Made by a program: the position numbers and the translations under genes
Shown: piece by piece, positions 40,662 to 49,247 of the stretch
How positions within the stretch are numbered: the first letter of the stretch is position 1
How the letters are laid out: the number at the start of each line of letters is the position of its first letter
Notes under the pieces: model-generated
Database searches by the model: none
What the model was told of the DNA's origin: nothing
What the model saw: the letters and a program-made list of their open reading frames with translations, nothing else
NCBI RefSeq assembly: GCF_017893965.1
Contig: NZ_CP054142.1
Span: forward strand, 682,001-746,000
Length of the DNA stretch: 64,000 nt
Origin: Treponema parvum
GTDB taxonomy: Bacteria > Spirochaetota > Spirochaetia > Treponematales > Treponemataceae
Direction of reading: 5' to 3'

Positions 40662-42112
40662 CGCCTGTTTCGCTTAATAATTTTTCCATACACCTTGACA
40701 AACGTGAACTCCTCAAAGATTGCAGTTTTTCTCTGGAACCTAATTCATCTTCCGTTATCATGGGGCCGACGGGTACGGGCAAATCCGTGTTTTTGAAGTC
40801 TATTGCCGGAATTCTTTCCACAAAGATTTTTACATTTGGGGGAAGCATGAAGGTAAACGACATACTCGCTTATGACGGACGCAAGCTTGATTTTGACGCG
40901 TGGGCGAAGATAGCTCAGTCGGGACTTATGTTTGTGCCGGCGGAAACCGCACAGGTTATGAACCCCGCTCTTACGCTAGATCAAAATCTCGCCTTGCTTG
41001 CGCCGGGACAGAGGCAGGTCATAGTCGAGCGGCTTAAAAAGTATTTTTCGCTAGATTTCGAAGCGTTTGCACGTCTCTACCCCGATGAAATTTCAGGCGG
41101 AGAAATGCAGCGCATCACGCTTATGATTCTTTTGTCGCGCAAAGGCAACCTCATCCTTTTGGACGAACCGACCGTAAACCTCGATCGAAACCTCAGAAAG
41201 CACTTTGTGACTTTTTTGAACAACGAAATACTTGCGCCTAAGGATAAAACTTTCCTTATGGTGAGCCACGATCTTGACTTTATAAAGCGCCTTACTCTTG
41301 ATAAGGCTTTTATGCTTCAAGACGGCATCATAAAACAGATGGATCAGCTTCCCGAAATGGAAGGCTATGAGAAACCCGAAGCGAAAAAAGGCGCGTCGGG
41401 AACAGCGATCGAGCTTAAAGACGTGTCGCAAACTTATTTTAAGCGCGGTATTTTCGGCGAACGCACGTTTACGGCGTTCAAAGGGCTGAACCTCAAGTTC
41501 GAGCGTTCTACCGTTTACGGGCTCACAGGGCCTTCCGGCTGCGGAAAGTCCACGACGATCAAGGCGATCCTCCGTCTGCTTGACAGCACGAAGGGACAAA
41601 TTCTCATGGAAGATTCCGATTTGGTCGCTTTAAAACCTAAGGAAACGGGCAGAGATCCTAAGGCGTTTAAGCCTTTCCGCCGGCGTATGACAGTTGTACA
41701 GCAGGATTCCCGCTTTTCGTTTTTTCCCGATTTGAGTATCCGCGATTCATTTAAACAAATTTCTGCGGAAAGTCAGGGCGGCACGATCGAAGAGCTTGAG
41801 AAAAACCTGGAAAAGGTTGGGCTTACGAGCGCAAACCTTGACGAGCATCCGTATCAGCTGTCGTCCGGAGAGATGAAGCGTATGGATATTGCGCGCGCTC
41901 TTACCGCCAAACCCGATATTTTGCTTCTCGACGAGCCGTTCGCTCATATCGACTTTGAAACCCGCCTTAAAGTAATGCAGGCGATTTCAGAATACCTTGC
42001 TGTCCATGCGACGATTTTGGTGATCGTTACGCACGAGGATTTTGATCTGCGTTACTTTGTAGAAAAGAGTTTCGATTTTCCCGAACTGGTCGGTCAGTTT
42101 ACCGGAAACTGA
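40658..42112 (+). CDS. Tandem ABC ATPase (fused DppD-DppF type)
   Basis: A 484-aa protein with two ABC domains in one chain. The first has GPTGTGKS, ISGGEMQRITL and LILLDEP. The second (from about residue 250) has GPSGCGKST, LSSGEMKRMDIARAL and ILLLDEP. The two replace the separate DppD and DppF subunits of peptide importers. Both domains look complete, although the second signature has SSGE where SGGQ/E is usual. It is the last gene of the operon; a 10-bp hairpin follows at 42119-42148. Confidence 0.9.
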   Translation: MTPVSLNNFSIHLDKRELLKDCSFSLEPNSSSVIMGPTGTGKSVFLKSIAGILSTKIFTFGGSMKVNDILAYDGRKLDFDAWAKIAQSGLMFVPAETAQVMNPALTLDQNLALLAPGQRQVIVERLKKYFSLDFEAFARLYPDEISGGEMQRITLMILLSRKGNLILLDEPTVNLDRNLRKHFVTFLNNEILAPKDKTFLMVSHDLDFIKRLTLDKAFMLQDGIIKQMDQLPEMEGYEKPEAKKGASGTAIELKDVSQTYFKRGIFGERTFTAFKGLNLKFERSTVYGLTGPSGCGKSTTIKAILRLLDSTKGQILMEDSDLVALKPKETGRDPKAFKPFRRRMTVVQQDSRFSFFPDLSIRDSFKQISAESQGGTIEELEKNLEKVGLTSANLDEHPYQLSSGEMKRMDIARALTAKPDILLLDEPFAHIDFETRLKVMQAISEYLAVHATILVIVTHEDFDLRYFVEKSFDFPELVGQFTGN

Positions 42113-42118
42113 AATTCG

Positions 42119-42148
42119 TAGGAATTGTGCATTTTTGTACAATTCCTA
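42119..42148 (+). terminator. Hairpin after ABC operon
   Basis: TAGGAATTGT (42119-42128) pairs perfectly with ACAATTCCTA (42139-42148), directly after the ATPase stop. A T-run is in the loop and only TT follows, so termination may be partial. Confidence 0.5.
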
Positions 42149-42226
42149 TTCACACCGCTTCATGCACACTTTGCAGCGGCTGTAAACGTGGCGGTTGTCA
42201 AGTTGCTGCATCAAACTGCTGTGCGC

Positions 42227-42255
42227 TTGACATTTTTGCGGTGCGTACCTATATT
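42227..42255 (+). promoter_or_regulatory. Promoter of copper operon
   Basis: TTGACA (42227-42232, consensus), 17 nt, TATATT (42250-42255). It directly abuts the palindromic operator at 42257-42283 and precedes copA. Confidence 0.8.
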
Positions 42256-42256
42256 G

Positions 42257-42283
42257 CTTATATACCCCATCAGGGTATATAAG
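42257..42283 (+). promoter_or_regulatory. CsoR-type operator
   Basis: CTTATATACCC (42257-42267) and GGGTATATAAG (42273-42283) are exact reverse complements around a 5-nt centre. The TACCC...GGGTA core matches the known CsoR/RcnR class of operators. It covers the predicted transcription start, so bound repressor would block initiation until Cu(I) releases it. The matching csoR gene is in the same operon. Confidence 0.8.
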
Positions 42284-42292
42284 AGGTGCCGC

Positions 42293-44731
42293 ATGAGCGT
42301 AAAAGAAATTTATGAAATCGAAGGAATGTCTTGCGCCGCTTGTTCTGCAGCTGTTGAGCGCGTAACGCGTAAACTCCCCGGTATGATCAGAAGCGACGTC
42401 AATTTGGCGACCAATAAAATGAGCGTCGAGTACGAACCGTCTTCGATCACTCCCGAACTGATAATAGAAAAAGTAAAAAATGCAGGCTTCGGCTGCAAAC
42501 CTTATAAAAACGACTCTTGCAATACAGCAGGCGATAAGGCTGCAGCGTCGCGTAAAAAAGCCGGGGATGAAGAAGAAAAAAAGGCTTTGAAGGCGCTTAA
42601 AGACCAAAAAACAAGCCTTGCGGTTTCACTTTTTTTTGCCGCGATCCTTTTATATGTTTCGATGGGAAGCATGTTGACTCCTTCAGCGCCGCTGCCGGAT
42701 ATTTTTAACATGCACACACATCCGGTAAATTTTGCTTTGCTTGAACTTCTTCTTGCGCTCCCGATCATGTACCTAGGGCGAAGATTCTACTTTAGAGGTT
42801 TTAAAGCCCTATTCCACGGCAATCCCGACATGGACACTCTGGTTGCCATAGGAAGCTCCGTCGCTTTTATATACAGCCTTTCTCTTACGTTTTTAATCGA
42901 AGACAATTCTCATATCGTTCATTCTCTGTTTTATGAATCGGCGGCTGTGGTCATTGCGTTTGTTTCCATAGGAAAATTTCTTGAAGGACGCAGTAAGGAA
43001 AAAACGAAGGAAGCCATAAAAAGTTTGGTAGAACTTGTCCCCGATACGGCGCTCGTGATTCAGCCTGACGGCTCCGTGCTTGAAACTCCGGTGGAAGCGA
43101 TTTTACCGGGAATGATTCTTTCCGTTCGCGCCGGTGAAAAAATTCCTTTGGACGGTATTGTCGAAAGCGGATTAAGCAGCGCGGACGAGTCCATGCTCAC
43201 GGGAGAGTCCATGCCGGTTGAAAAAAAACAGGGAGACGCGGTCATAGGCGGAAGCCTTAACGGGAACGGTCTTTTGACCGTTCGAGTGACTAAGACCGGA
43301 GGCGATACCGTATTAAGTAAAATAATAGCGTTCGTAGAGGAAGCGCAGGGGAAAAAAGCTCCTATATCGCGTCTTGCAGACAGGGTTGCAGGAGTTTTCG
43401 TTCCGCTTGTGATAGGGATAGCTCTCTTTGCCTCTCTTTTATGGACGGTCATTGGTATTTTAGGTGCGGGAGGTATAATTCAGCTTCCTTCCGGCTGGAA
43501 TATTTCAGTCGGATTTGTGTTAAGGGTGATGACGAGCGTCCTTGTGATCGCGTGTCCCTGCGCGCTCGGCTTGGCGACGCCTACGGCTATAATGGTCGGT
43601 ACCGGACTAGGCGCTTTAAACGGAATTCTGATACGAAGCGGCGAAGCCCTTGAGACGACGCATTTTATAGACACGGTTGTTTTGGATAAGACGGGTACCG
43701 TTACCGAAGGTAAGCCTGTTGTAACCGAAGTCGTAACAGCTTCCGGCACGGAAGAAGAAAAAGAGCGGCTTTTAAAATTGGCGGCCGACTTGGAAAAAAC
43801 TTCCGTTCATCCAATTGCAGCCGCCTTGACCGATGCGGCAAAAACTTTTGCGGAGAAAAAAAACTGCGGCGGGGAAAACGCAGGCGCCGCCGACAGAGGC
43901 AGTGTGCCCGGCGCGGAGATCTGCAGAGCATCTGAAGCGGGGCTCCCTAGCGCCGGCATTGGCGAGGATATCACGGACTTGCAAAACGTTCCGGGGCGCG
44001 GCGTAAGGGCTTTTCGAGACAAAAAAAACGTTTTTGCAGGAAATGCGGCGTTTATGGCCGAAAACAGCATCGACGTGAGTGCTTTTGAAAAAAAGGCCTC
44101 GGAATGCGGCGCGCAAGGCAAATCGATTGTTTATGTAGCCGAGAGTAACCTTGCCTTGGGCTTTGCCGCCGTTGCGGATACGGTTAAAAGCGACTCCGCC
44201 GAAGCTATAAGACGTTTAAAAAAAGAAGGAATCCGTGTTATTCTTTTGACAGGCGATAATAAAAAAGCCGCAGATTACATAGGTTCAAAGGTAAACACCG
44301 ATAGGGTTGTAGCCGAAGTTTTGCCGCAGGATAAGGCGCGCATCATCGAAGATCTGCAAAAAGAAGGCGCAAAGGTGATGATGGTGGGTGACGGAATAAA
44401 CGACGCACCCGCCTTGGTACAGGCGGACGTCGGCGCGGCCATAGGGGCGGGCAGCGACGTTGCCGTTGAAAGCGGAGATATAGTGCTGATGAGAAATTCT
44501 CTTTCAGATGTTCCGCGCGCCATAAGGTTGAGCCGTATGACAATTTCGAACATAAAAGAAAATTTGTTTTGGGCATTCTGCTACAATGTCGTAGGGATTC
44601 CCATAGCCGCAGGAGCCTTATTTCCCGCATTCGGTATTCTTTTAACGCCCATGTTCGGCGGACTTGCGATGTCGTTAAGCAGCGTTTGCGTGGTTTTAAA
44701 TGCGCTTCGTCTAAAAACAAAACGACTGTAA
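42293..44731 (+). CDS. copA: Copper-translocating P-type ATPase
   Basis: An 812-aa Cu(I) export pump. The N-terminal HMA domain has GMSCAACS. Eight membrane helices follow, with the CPC translocation motif in [10 protein letters not shown], the phosphatase loop TGES, the phosphorylation site DKTGT, the HP motif in TSVHPIAA, and GDGINDAP. Between the P/N-domain elements there is an extra Gly/Ala-rich stretch (about residues 530-565), absent from minimal CopA. The start at 42293 follows GAGG at 42283-42286 and begins [14 protein letters not shown]; the frame is open back to 42125, but that part covers the promoter. First gene of copA-csoR-copZ. Confidence 0.95.
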   Translation: MSVKEIYEIEGMSCAACSAAVERVTRKLPGMIRSDVNLATNKMSVEYEPSSITPELIIEKVKNAGFGCKPYKNDSCNTAGDKAAASRKKAGDEEEKKALKALKDQKTSLAVSLFFAAILLYVSMGSMLTPSAPLPDIFNMHTHPVNFALLELLLALPIMYLGRRFYFRGFKALFHGNPDMDTLVAIGSSVAFIYSLSLTFLIEDNSHIVHSLFYESAAVVIAFVSIGKFLEGRSKEKTKEAIKSLVELVPDTALVIQPDGSVLETPVEAILPGMILSVRAGEKIPLDGIVESGLSSADESMLTGESMPVEKKQGDAVIGGSLNGNGLLTVRVTKTGGDTVLSKIIAFVEEAQGKKAPISRLADRVAGVFVPLVIGIALFASLLWTVIGILGAGGIIQLPSGWNISVGFVLRVMTSVLVIACPCALGLATPTAIMVGTGLGALNGILIRSGEALETTHFIDTVVLDKTGTVTEGKPVVTEVVTASGTEEEKERLLKLAADLEKTSVHPIAAALTDAAKTFAEKKNCGGENAGAADRGSVPGAEICRASEAGLPSAGIGEDITDLQNVPGRGVRAFRDKKNVFAGNAAFMAENSIDVSAFEKKASECGAQGKSIVYVAESNLALGFAAVADTVKSDSAEAIRRLKKEGIRVILLTGDNKKAADYIGSKVNTDRVVAEVLPQDKARIIEDLQKEGAKVMMVGDGINDAPALVQADVGAAIGAGSDVAVESGDIVLMRNSLSDVPRAIRLSRMTISNIKENLFWAFCYNVVGIPIAAGALFPAFGILLTPMFGGLAMSLSSVCVVLNALRLKTKRL

Positions 44732-44740
44732 GGTGCGCTC

Positions 44741-45079
44741 ATGAATGATAAAATGAATTGCTGCGCCGAGCCGCAGCGAACCGTTATCGAAGCGTCGGGT
44801 AAAAAAAAGACGGTCCGTTCGGAAAAAACGAAAAAACTTCTTGTTTCCCGTCTTAACAGGATCGCCGGGCAGATAAGCGGAATTTCACGCATGATCGAAA
44901 AGGACAGCTACTGCGTAGACATTTTGATACAAACGTCGGCAGTGCAGTCGGCGCTAAAGAGTTTTTCGCATGAAATAATAGACAGGCACGTCCGTTCCTG
45001 CGTCGCCGAAAGCGTGCGTTCGGGAGACGATTCGGCCGTTGATGAGCTCATAAATACGATGTATAAGTTTATAAAGTAG
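44741..45079 (+). CDS. csoR: CsoR-family copper-sensing repressor
   Basis: A 112-aa helical DUF156/CsoR repressor. LVSRLNRIAGQISGISRMIE is the DNA-contacting helix. YCVDIL, DRHVRSC supply the Cys-His-Cys set used to bind Cu(I) in CsoR. The N-terminus has an extra CC pair (residues 7-8) not usual in the family. It starts 9 bp after copA and should bind the operator at 42257-42283, giving copper-induced derepression. Repeat family 1 fragment E lies just after its stop. Confidence 0.9.
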   Translation: MNDKMNCCAEPQRTVIEASGKKKTVRSEKTKKLLVSRLNRIAGQISGISRMIEKDSYCVDILIQTSAVQSALKSFSHEIIDRHVRSCVAESVRSGDDSAVDELINTMYKFIK

Positions 45080-45080
45080 A

Positions 45081-45098
45081 TTGCGCAAAGTGCGCACG
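45081..45098 (+). repeat. Intergenic repeat family 1, fragment E
   Basis: TGCGCA-AAG-TGCGCAC followed by GAAT is the module 2 hairpin alone, in the 45-bp gap between csoR and copZ and in sense orientation. Confidence 0.5.
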
Positions 45099-45123
45099 AA
45101 TGTTTAATTTTACAGGAGGAATT

Positions 45124-45315
45124 ATGAAAACATTATCCGTTCCGGATATGCGTTGTGAAAAATGCGTTGCAAATATAACAAAGGCGTTTGACAGTGCGGG
45201 CATAGAACACAAGATCGTAGATCTTTCAACAAAGACGGTAGACGTCGCCGATAGTTTTGTTGAAAAAGCCTGTTCCGTTCTTGAAGACATAGGTTTCCCT
45301 GCAAGCTTAAAATAA
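45124..45315 (+). CDS. copZ: Copper chaperone (HMA domain)
   Basis: A 63-aa HMA-domain protein that carries Cu(I) to the exporter. MRCEKC at residues 8-13 is the MxCxxC metal site, and the ferredoxin-like alternation (KTLSVPD, HKIVDLS, KTVDVAD) is complete. AGGAGG lies 5 nt before ATG 45124; an in-frame ATG at 45100 adds eight residues without a ribosome site. Third gene of the copper operon. Confidence 0.9.
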   Translation: MKTLSVPDMRCEKCVANITKAFDSAGIEHKIVDLSTKTVDVADSFVEKACSVLEDIGFPASLK

Positions 45316-45321
45316 CCTGTA

Positions 45322-46923
45322 ATGTTTTATCGCCGTCATCATCGAAGATTCTCCGCCCTATATTTTAAAGCTGCAGGGGTTAAAGCTATAGCGCCGTTTT
45401 TTGCTTTTTGCTTTTTGCTTTTTGCGCTTTTCGTATTCGGCTCTTGCGCATCGGTAAAACCGGGCATAAAAAACGCTCGAAGTGATCCGAAATTCAAAAT
45501 GCGCGAAGGAAGATTTTTTAAAGAAAATCTTTCAAACGGAATTCCTGTCGTCATAAAAGAAGGAATCGGCGACAGAACCGGTTTTGCATTTGCGCTTTTA
45601 ATTGAAGGCGGATCTTCGCTTCAATCTCACTCTACGGCGGGAACGGACAAAATTGTATTTTCTTTCGTCTTATCTAATGCGGAAAATCTTATAAACGGCA
45701 CGGACGGCGGGACACTGAAAACGGGCATAATGCGACCGTTTGTGGAATGTACGCCTGACTATTCGCTTTTCGGGTTTTCCGCTGAGAAAAAATATTTTGA
45801 AACTGTAAAATCGGCTTTTTTAACTTCGTTTTCGGACACGGCTTTTACCGAAGAGAAATTGTCCGATTTTAAACGGGAATATAAAAAAATAGGCGAAAGA
45901 CGATTTTTGCCCGAACGGTTTATGCAAGCCGTCCGTAAAGAAATTTTTGCCGGAACGCCGTATGAGATTTCACCTGATCCGACTTGTGATTCTTTAAAAA
46001 ACATAAAATTGAATGACATTAAGGCTCGATATTCCGCGATAAAAGATCCGGCGAAACTTAAAGTCGTTGCAACGGGAAATTTTGACGAGAGGCAAGCCGC
46101 CTTATTGACTTCGGAATTGGAAAAATCTTTGGGGAATTTGCGGCATTTAAAACCTTCCACTGAGGAGTTCGGCGATGCACCGCCTTCTTTGAAACCTCAG
46201 GATCGCGAAAGTCCGCATTCAAAAGCCCCGTCTTTATCGGTCGCTCTTCCTTTTTTAAACATTGCCGCAGGCACAAAGATATTCGATAGAGCCGACTTTT
46301 TAGAGGAAAAGGATACGGAACTTGACTCTTTTTCGCCCGACGATCCGCCCTCAGGTAAAAATGCCGGTGTAGATCCGACTTTGCCCGCAGCCCGAGGCAT
46401 TGTCGGCGTCATGCCTTTGGGCGACAATGAAAAACTTTTGGCAGGCGTTTTTGCGGCTCCCGCTTTTTCGTCTGAAGATTATCCCGCCTTTTCGCTTTGT
46501 CTCATGGTCTTTAATAATATGCTACGCCGTTCGCTTTTGGGCGTAGAAAATGCCGCGCGTTCTGCGGGGTGCGCTTTGCTTCCGGGGAAAACGCAGGCGG
46601 GAATAATTTCAGTCTACGGAGCAAAGGATGCTGAGACTGTTATGGAAACCGTAAACAGCCTTAGATCCTCATTCCCTTCCACATCCGATCTTGACAGAAT
46701 CCTTTTTCAATATAAGCGCGATTTTGTTTCGCAGAGCGTACGGGCAGGCGAAAGCAGCAAAGGAGAACTTTTCCGTCTGGTAAGGTCATGGGAATATTTA
46801 TCTTTACCGGAAGCGTATACTCGAAGACCTTCCGTGATCAACGAAGTCAGCGCCTCTCAGGTTTTTGCCGCGTTTGAAACCTACATTGAAAAAGCTCCGA
46901 TTCAATGGTTCGTATTAAAATAG
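45322..46923 (+). CDS. M16-like lipoprotein lacking the zinc motif, with heptanucleotide repeat
   Basis: A 533-aa lipoprotein resembling M16 (pitrilysin) peptidases. The signal peptide is long, basic, then very Phe-rich, ending at lipobox FGSC. M16-like fold segments are GFAFALLIEGGSS, VVATGNFDERQAALL and KLSDFKREYKK. The HxxEH zinc motif, expected soon after the first beta-strand, is not present, so the protein is likely a non-catalytic homologue. Four tandem TTTTTGC units (45398-45425) encode part of the signal peptide; gain or loss of a unit would shift the frame, so expression may be phase-variable. It begins 7 bp after copZ but has no clear ribosome site. Confidence 0.72.
   Translation: MFYRRHHRRFSALYFKAAGVKAIAPFFAFCFLLFALFVFGSCASVKPGIKNARSDPKFKMREGRFFKENLSNGIPVVIKEGIGDRTGFAFALLIEGGSSLQSHSTAGTDKIVFSFVLSNAENLINGTDGGTLKTGIMRPFVECTPDYSLFGFSAEKKYFETVKSAFLTSFSDTAFTEEKLSDFKREYKKIGERRFLPERFMQAVRKEIFAGTPYEISPDPTCDSLKNIKLNDIKARYSAIKDPAKLKVVATGNFDERQAALLTSELEKSLGNLRHLKPSTEEFGDAPPSLKPQDRESPHSKAPSLSVALPFLNIAAGTKIFDRADFLEEKDTELDSFSPDDPPSGKNAGVDPTLPAARGIVGVMPLGDNEKLLAGVFAAPAFSSEDYPAFSLCLMVFNNMLRRSLLGVENAARSAGCALLPGKTQAGIISVYGAKDAETVMETVNSLRSSFPSTSDLDRILFQYKRDFVSQSVRAGESSKGELFRLVRSWEYLSLPEAYTRRPSVINEVSASQVFAAFETYIEKAPIQWFVLK
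45398..45425 (+). repeat. Tandem heptanucleotide TTTTTGC x4
   Basis: Four exact copies of TTTTTGC at 45398, 45405, 45412 and 45419. They lie inside the signal-peptide codons of the M16-like lipoprotein; seven is not a multiple of three, so each slip changes the frame. Confidence 0.9.
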
Positions 46924-47025
46924 CGTTTGGAGTATGAAGTTGCATCGGCCGGCAGAATCGATAAAAGCCGGAAACCCCTGGTGCTGCGAAAGTCTTAATA
47001 TATCTGACAGCCCGTTTTCAGCCGA

Positions 47026-47054
47026 TTTACCCGTCGGCGTTGTTTTGATATAAT
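47026..47054 (+). promoter_or_regulatory. Promoter of gltX
   Basis: TTTACC (47026-47031), 17 nt, TATAAT (47049-47054), about 40 bp before the gltX ATG. Confidence 0.6.
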
Positions 47055-47095
47055 AAATGCCGTATATTTTAAGATATTTTTATATAGAGGATCTT

Positions 47096-48670
47096 ATGCA
47101 AGATGAAGTAAGAGTTCGTTATGCTCCTTCTCCTACGGGAATGCAGCACATAGGCGGTGTTCGTACCGCTCTTTTTAATTATCTTTTTGCGCGTTCCAAA
47201 GGCGGAAAGTTTATTCTTCGCTTGGAAGACACCGACCGCACCCGCTATGACGAAAAATTCGTAAAAAATTTGTACGATACTATGAAATGGCTCAGCATTG
47301 AATGGGACGAAGGCGGGGAAAAGGGCGGCGAATACGGGCCCTATGTTCAGTCGGAGCGTTTCGAGCTGTATAAAAAATATGCTTACGAACTTGTAGAAAA
47401 AGGTGAAGCTTATTATTGCTTTTGCGATTCGGAGCGGCTTGAACGCATACGCAAAATTCAGACGGAAAATAAAATGGCTCCGGGTTATGACAGAAACTGC
47501 CGCCACCTTACGGCCGAAGAAGTAAAATCCGCCATGGACAAGGGGACTCCGTTTGTCATACGTTTAAAAGTTCCCATGGAAGGCGTTACGAAATTTAACG
47601 ATCGTCTTTTGGGCGGTATCGAGTGGAAAAACGAAGACATAAGCCCCGATCCTGTTCTTTTAAAAAGCGACGGTTTTCCTACTTATCACCTTGCAAATGT
47701 AGTCGACGATCATTTTATGAAAATTTCACATGTGATGCGGGCGCAGGAATGGATCCCCTCAACTCCGCTGCACGTGCAGATGTATCGCGCTTTCGGCTGG
47801 GAACATCCGGAATTCTGCCATTTGCCGATGGTAAACGGCAAAGACGGTCAAAAACTTTCAAAGCGGCACGGCGCTACGTCAATGAACGAATTCCGCGCAC
47901 GAGGATATCTTCCTCAAGCCATCATAAATTATGTTGCTATGCTGGGCTGCTCTTACGAAGACGGGCGCGACATGTACACGCTTGACGAACTTGCAAAACT
48001 TTTTAAACTTGAACACTTAAATAAATCTCCCGCCGTTTTTGACTATAAAAAACTTGAATGGTACAACGGTCAATACATACGGATGCTTTCCGATGAAGAA
48101 TTGTACAAGTTGACTTTGCCGTTTATTACAAAAACGGGAGACGCCGCCCTTGACGTAAACGTTTCGGAGGAATTTCCCGCTCCCCGTGTGGGGCCCGAAT
48201 ATTCCGGCATAGCGTTGGACAGCGACGGCGAGCCTGTTTGCGTGGACAAGGCTGTTAAAATGAGCGGCGCGGAAGTTAAAGACGCTCTTATGCGCCTTAT
48301 GCCGCTCATAAGGGAACGTCTGCACTATCTTACCGATGCCGCCGAAATGGTACATTTTTTATTTTCGGAACCTGAAATTCTGTCAAGCGACCAGATAATC
48401 CCTAAGCGGCTGGACTTTGAAAAGACAAAGGAAGTCCTTACGGCCGCCGAAGATTTTATTAAGGCGGTTCCCGCTCTCAGCCACGAAGAAGCGGAAGAAC
48501 TTGCCCGTTCCATGTCCGATAAATTGGAAGTAAAGCTAGGTGATTTTATGATGACGATTCGCATGGCCGTTACGGGCAGCAAAGTAAGTCCGCCGCTTAT
48601 AGGCTCGATTTTAATCTTAGGCGTAGAGCGTTCTATCAATAGGATAAAAAAAGCCCTGCGCGTTTTTTAA
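47096..48670 (+). CDS. gltX: Glutamyl-tRNA synthetase
   Basis: A 524-aa class I synthetase that charges tRNA-Glu. The HIGH-like signature is in RYAPSPTGMQHIGG, and the KMSKS-like loop is KLSKRHG. Other matches are FRLEDTDR-type ILRLEDTDRTRY, DDHFMKISHVMRAQEW and LPMVNGKDGQ. The C-terminal anticodon-binding helical domain has a central segment (SEEFPAPRVGPEYSG) longer than in minimal enzymes. Start 47096 follows GAGG and begins MQDEVRVRYAPSP; the frame upstream overlaps the promoter. It is monocistronic, with a hairpin (CGGGCTTT/AAAGCCCG, 48675-48700) just after the stop. Confidence 0.95.
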   Translation: MQDEVRVRYAPSPTGMQHIGGVRTALFNYLFARSKGGKFILRLEDTDRTRYDEKFVKNLYDTMKWLSIEWDEGGEKGGEYGPYVQSERFELYKKYAYELVEKGEAYYCFCDSERLERIRKIQTENKMAPGYDRNCRHLTAEEVKSAMDKGTPFVIRLKVPMEGVTKFNDRLLGGIEWKNEDISPDPVLLKSDGFPTYHLANVVDDHFMKISHVMRAQEWIPSTPLHVQMYRAFGWEHPEFCHLPMVNGKDGQKLSKRHGATSMNEFRARGYLPQAIINYVAMLGCSYEDGRDMYTLDELAKLFKLEHLNKSPAVFDYKKLEWYNGQYIRMLSDEELYKLTLPFITKTGDAALDVNVSEEFPAPRVGPEYSGIALDSDGEPVCVDKAVKMSGAEVKDALMRLMPLIRERLHYLTDAAEMVHFLFSEPEILSSDQIIPKRLDFEKTKEVLTAAEDFIKAVPALSHEEAEELARSMSDKLEVKLGDFMMTIRMAVTGSKVSPPLIGSILILGVERSINRIKKALRVF

Positions 48671-48810
48671 ATTTCGGGCTTTTAAAAATTCGAAAGCCCG
48701 TATGCACGACGGAAGGCAGGCGCGATTTATGTTGAGATTGAAGATTCTCCGTCGGCGCGTTTAGTCGTAAAGGATTCCTTTGACTTCTGTAGCACGACCT
48801 GTAATTTTGC

Positions 48811-48839
48811 TTGACGCGCATATTGCAGTCTAATACAAT
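48811..48839 (+). promoter_or_regulatory. Promoter of LapA-like gene
   Basis: TTGACG (48811-48816), 17 nt, TACAAT (48834-48839). Transcription would start near 48846. Confidence 0.7.
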
Positions 48840-48859
48840 AAAATATGCTTGTTTTGCCG

Positions 48860-48886
48860 AAAAGGTCTAAAATAAAGGCCTTTTTT
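48860..48886 (+). terminator. Leader hairpin with T-run before LapA-like gene
   Basis: AAAGGTC pairs with GGCCTTT (one G-U) across AAATAAA, followed by TTTTTT, lying between the promoter and the ATG at 48918. It looks like an intrinsic terminator placed in the leader, possibly an attenuator. It could instead end a very short RNA. Confidence 0.45.
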
Positions 48887-48917
48887 ATATCGCCGGTAAA
48901 TCTATAGGAGACGTAGT

Positions 48918-49244
48918 ATGCCGCTTAAATTGGTAGGAACCGTTATATTGCTTGTCCTTGTAACTATTTTTGCAGGGTTTAATATCGACAACAAATGTAA
49001 TGTTAATTTGATTTTCAGGCAGTTCAGCGACGTTCCCATTTTTTTCAGCCTCATGGTAGCCTTCGTTTCCGGAGTGATTCTCATGATCCCGTTCACTATA
49101 GGAAAACGACACAGGGCCGAAAATAATGCAGGCAAAAGAAAAGCGAAAGAAAAAATTGCCGAAAAAAATGCTAAAAATTTAAAAAAACAGGCTGAAGCGG
49201 CGGGAATGGAGCCGGCGCAGTCTCAGAATCAGGCGGACTTTTAG
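48918..49244 (+). CDS. LapA-like membrane protein
   Basis: A 108-aa protein with two membrane helices (LVGTVILLVLVTIFAGF and FFSLMVAFVSGVILMIPFTI) joined by a short loop containing NIDNKCNVNLIF. This is the LapA/YciS pattern, implicated in envelope assembly in other bacteria. The rest is a charged cytoplasmic Lys/Glu/Ala-rich tail. AGGAG lies 9 nt before the ATG. The SPOR gene follows 3 bp later, so they form a two-gene unit. Confidence 0.78.
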   Translation: MPLKLVGTVILLVLVTIFAGFNIDNKCNVNLIFRQFSDVPIFFSLMVAFVSGVILMIPFTIGKRHRAENNAGKRKAKEKIAEKNAKNLKKQAEAAGMEPAQSQNQADF

Positions 49245-49247
49245 CGG

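Noticed and set aside
42125-42292. Upstream extension of the CopA frame
   Set aside because: It would span the promoter and operator; the family start [14 protein letters not shown] lies at 42293.
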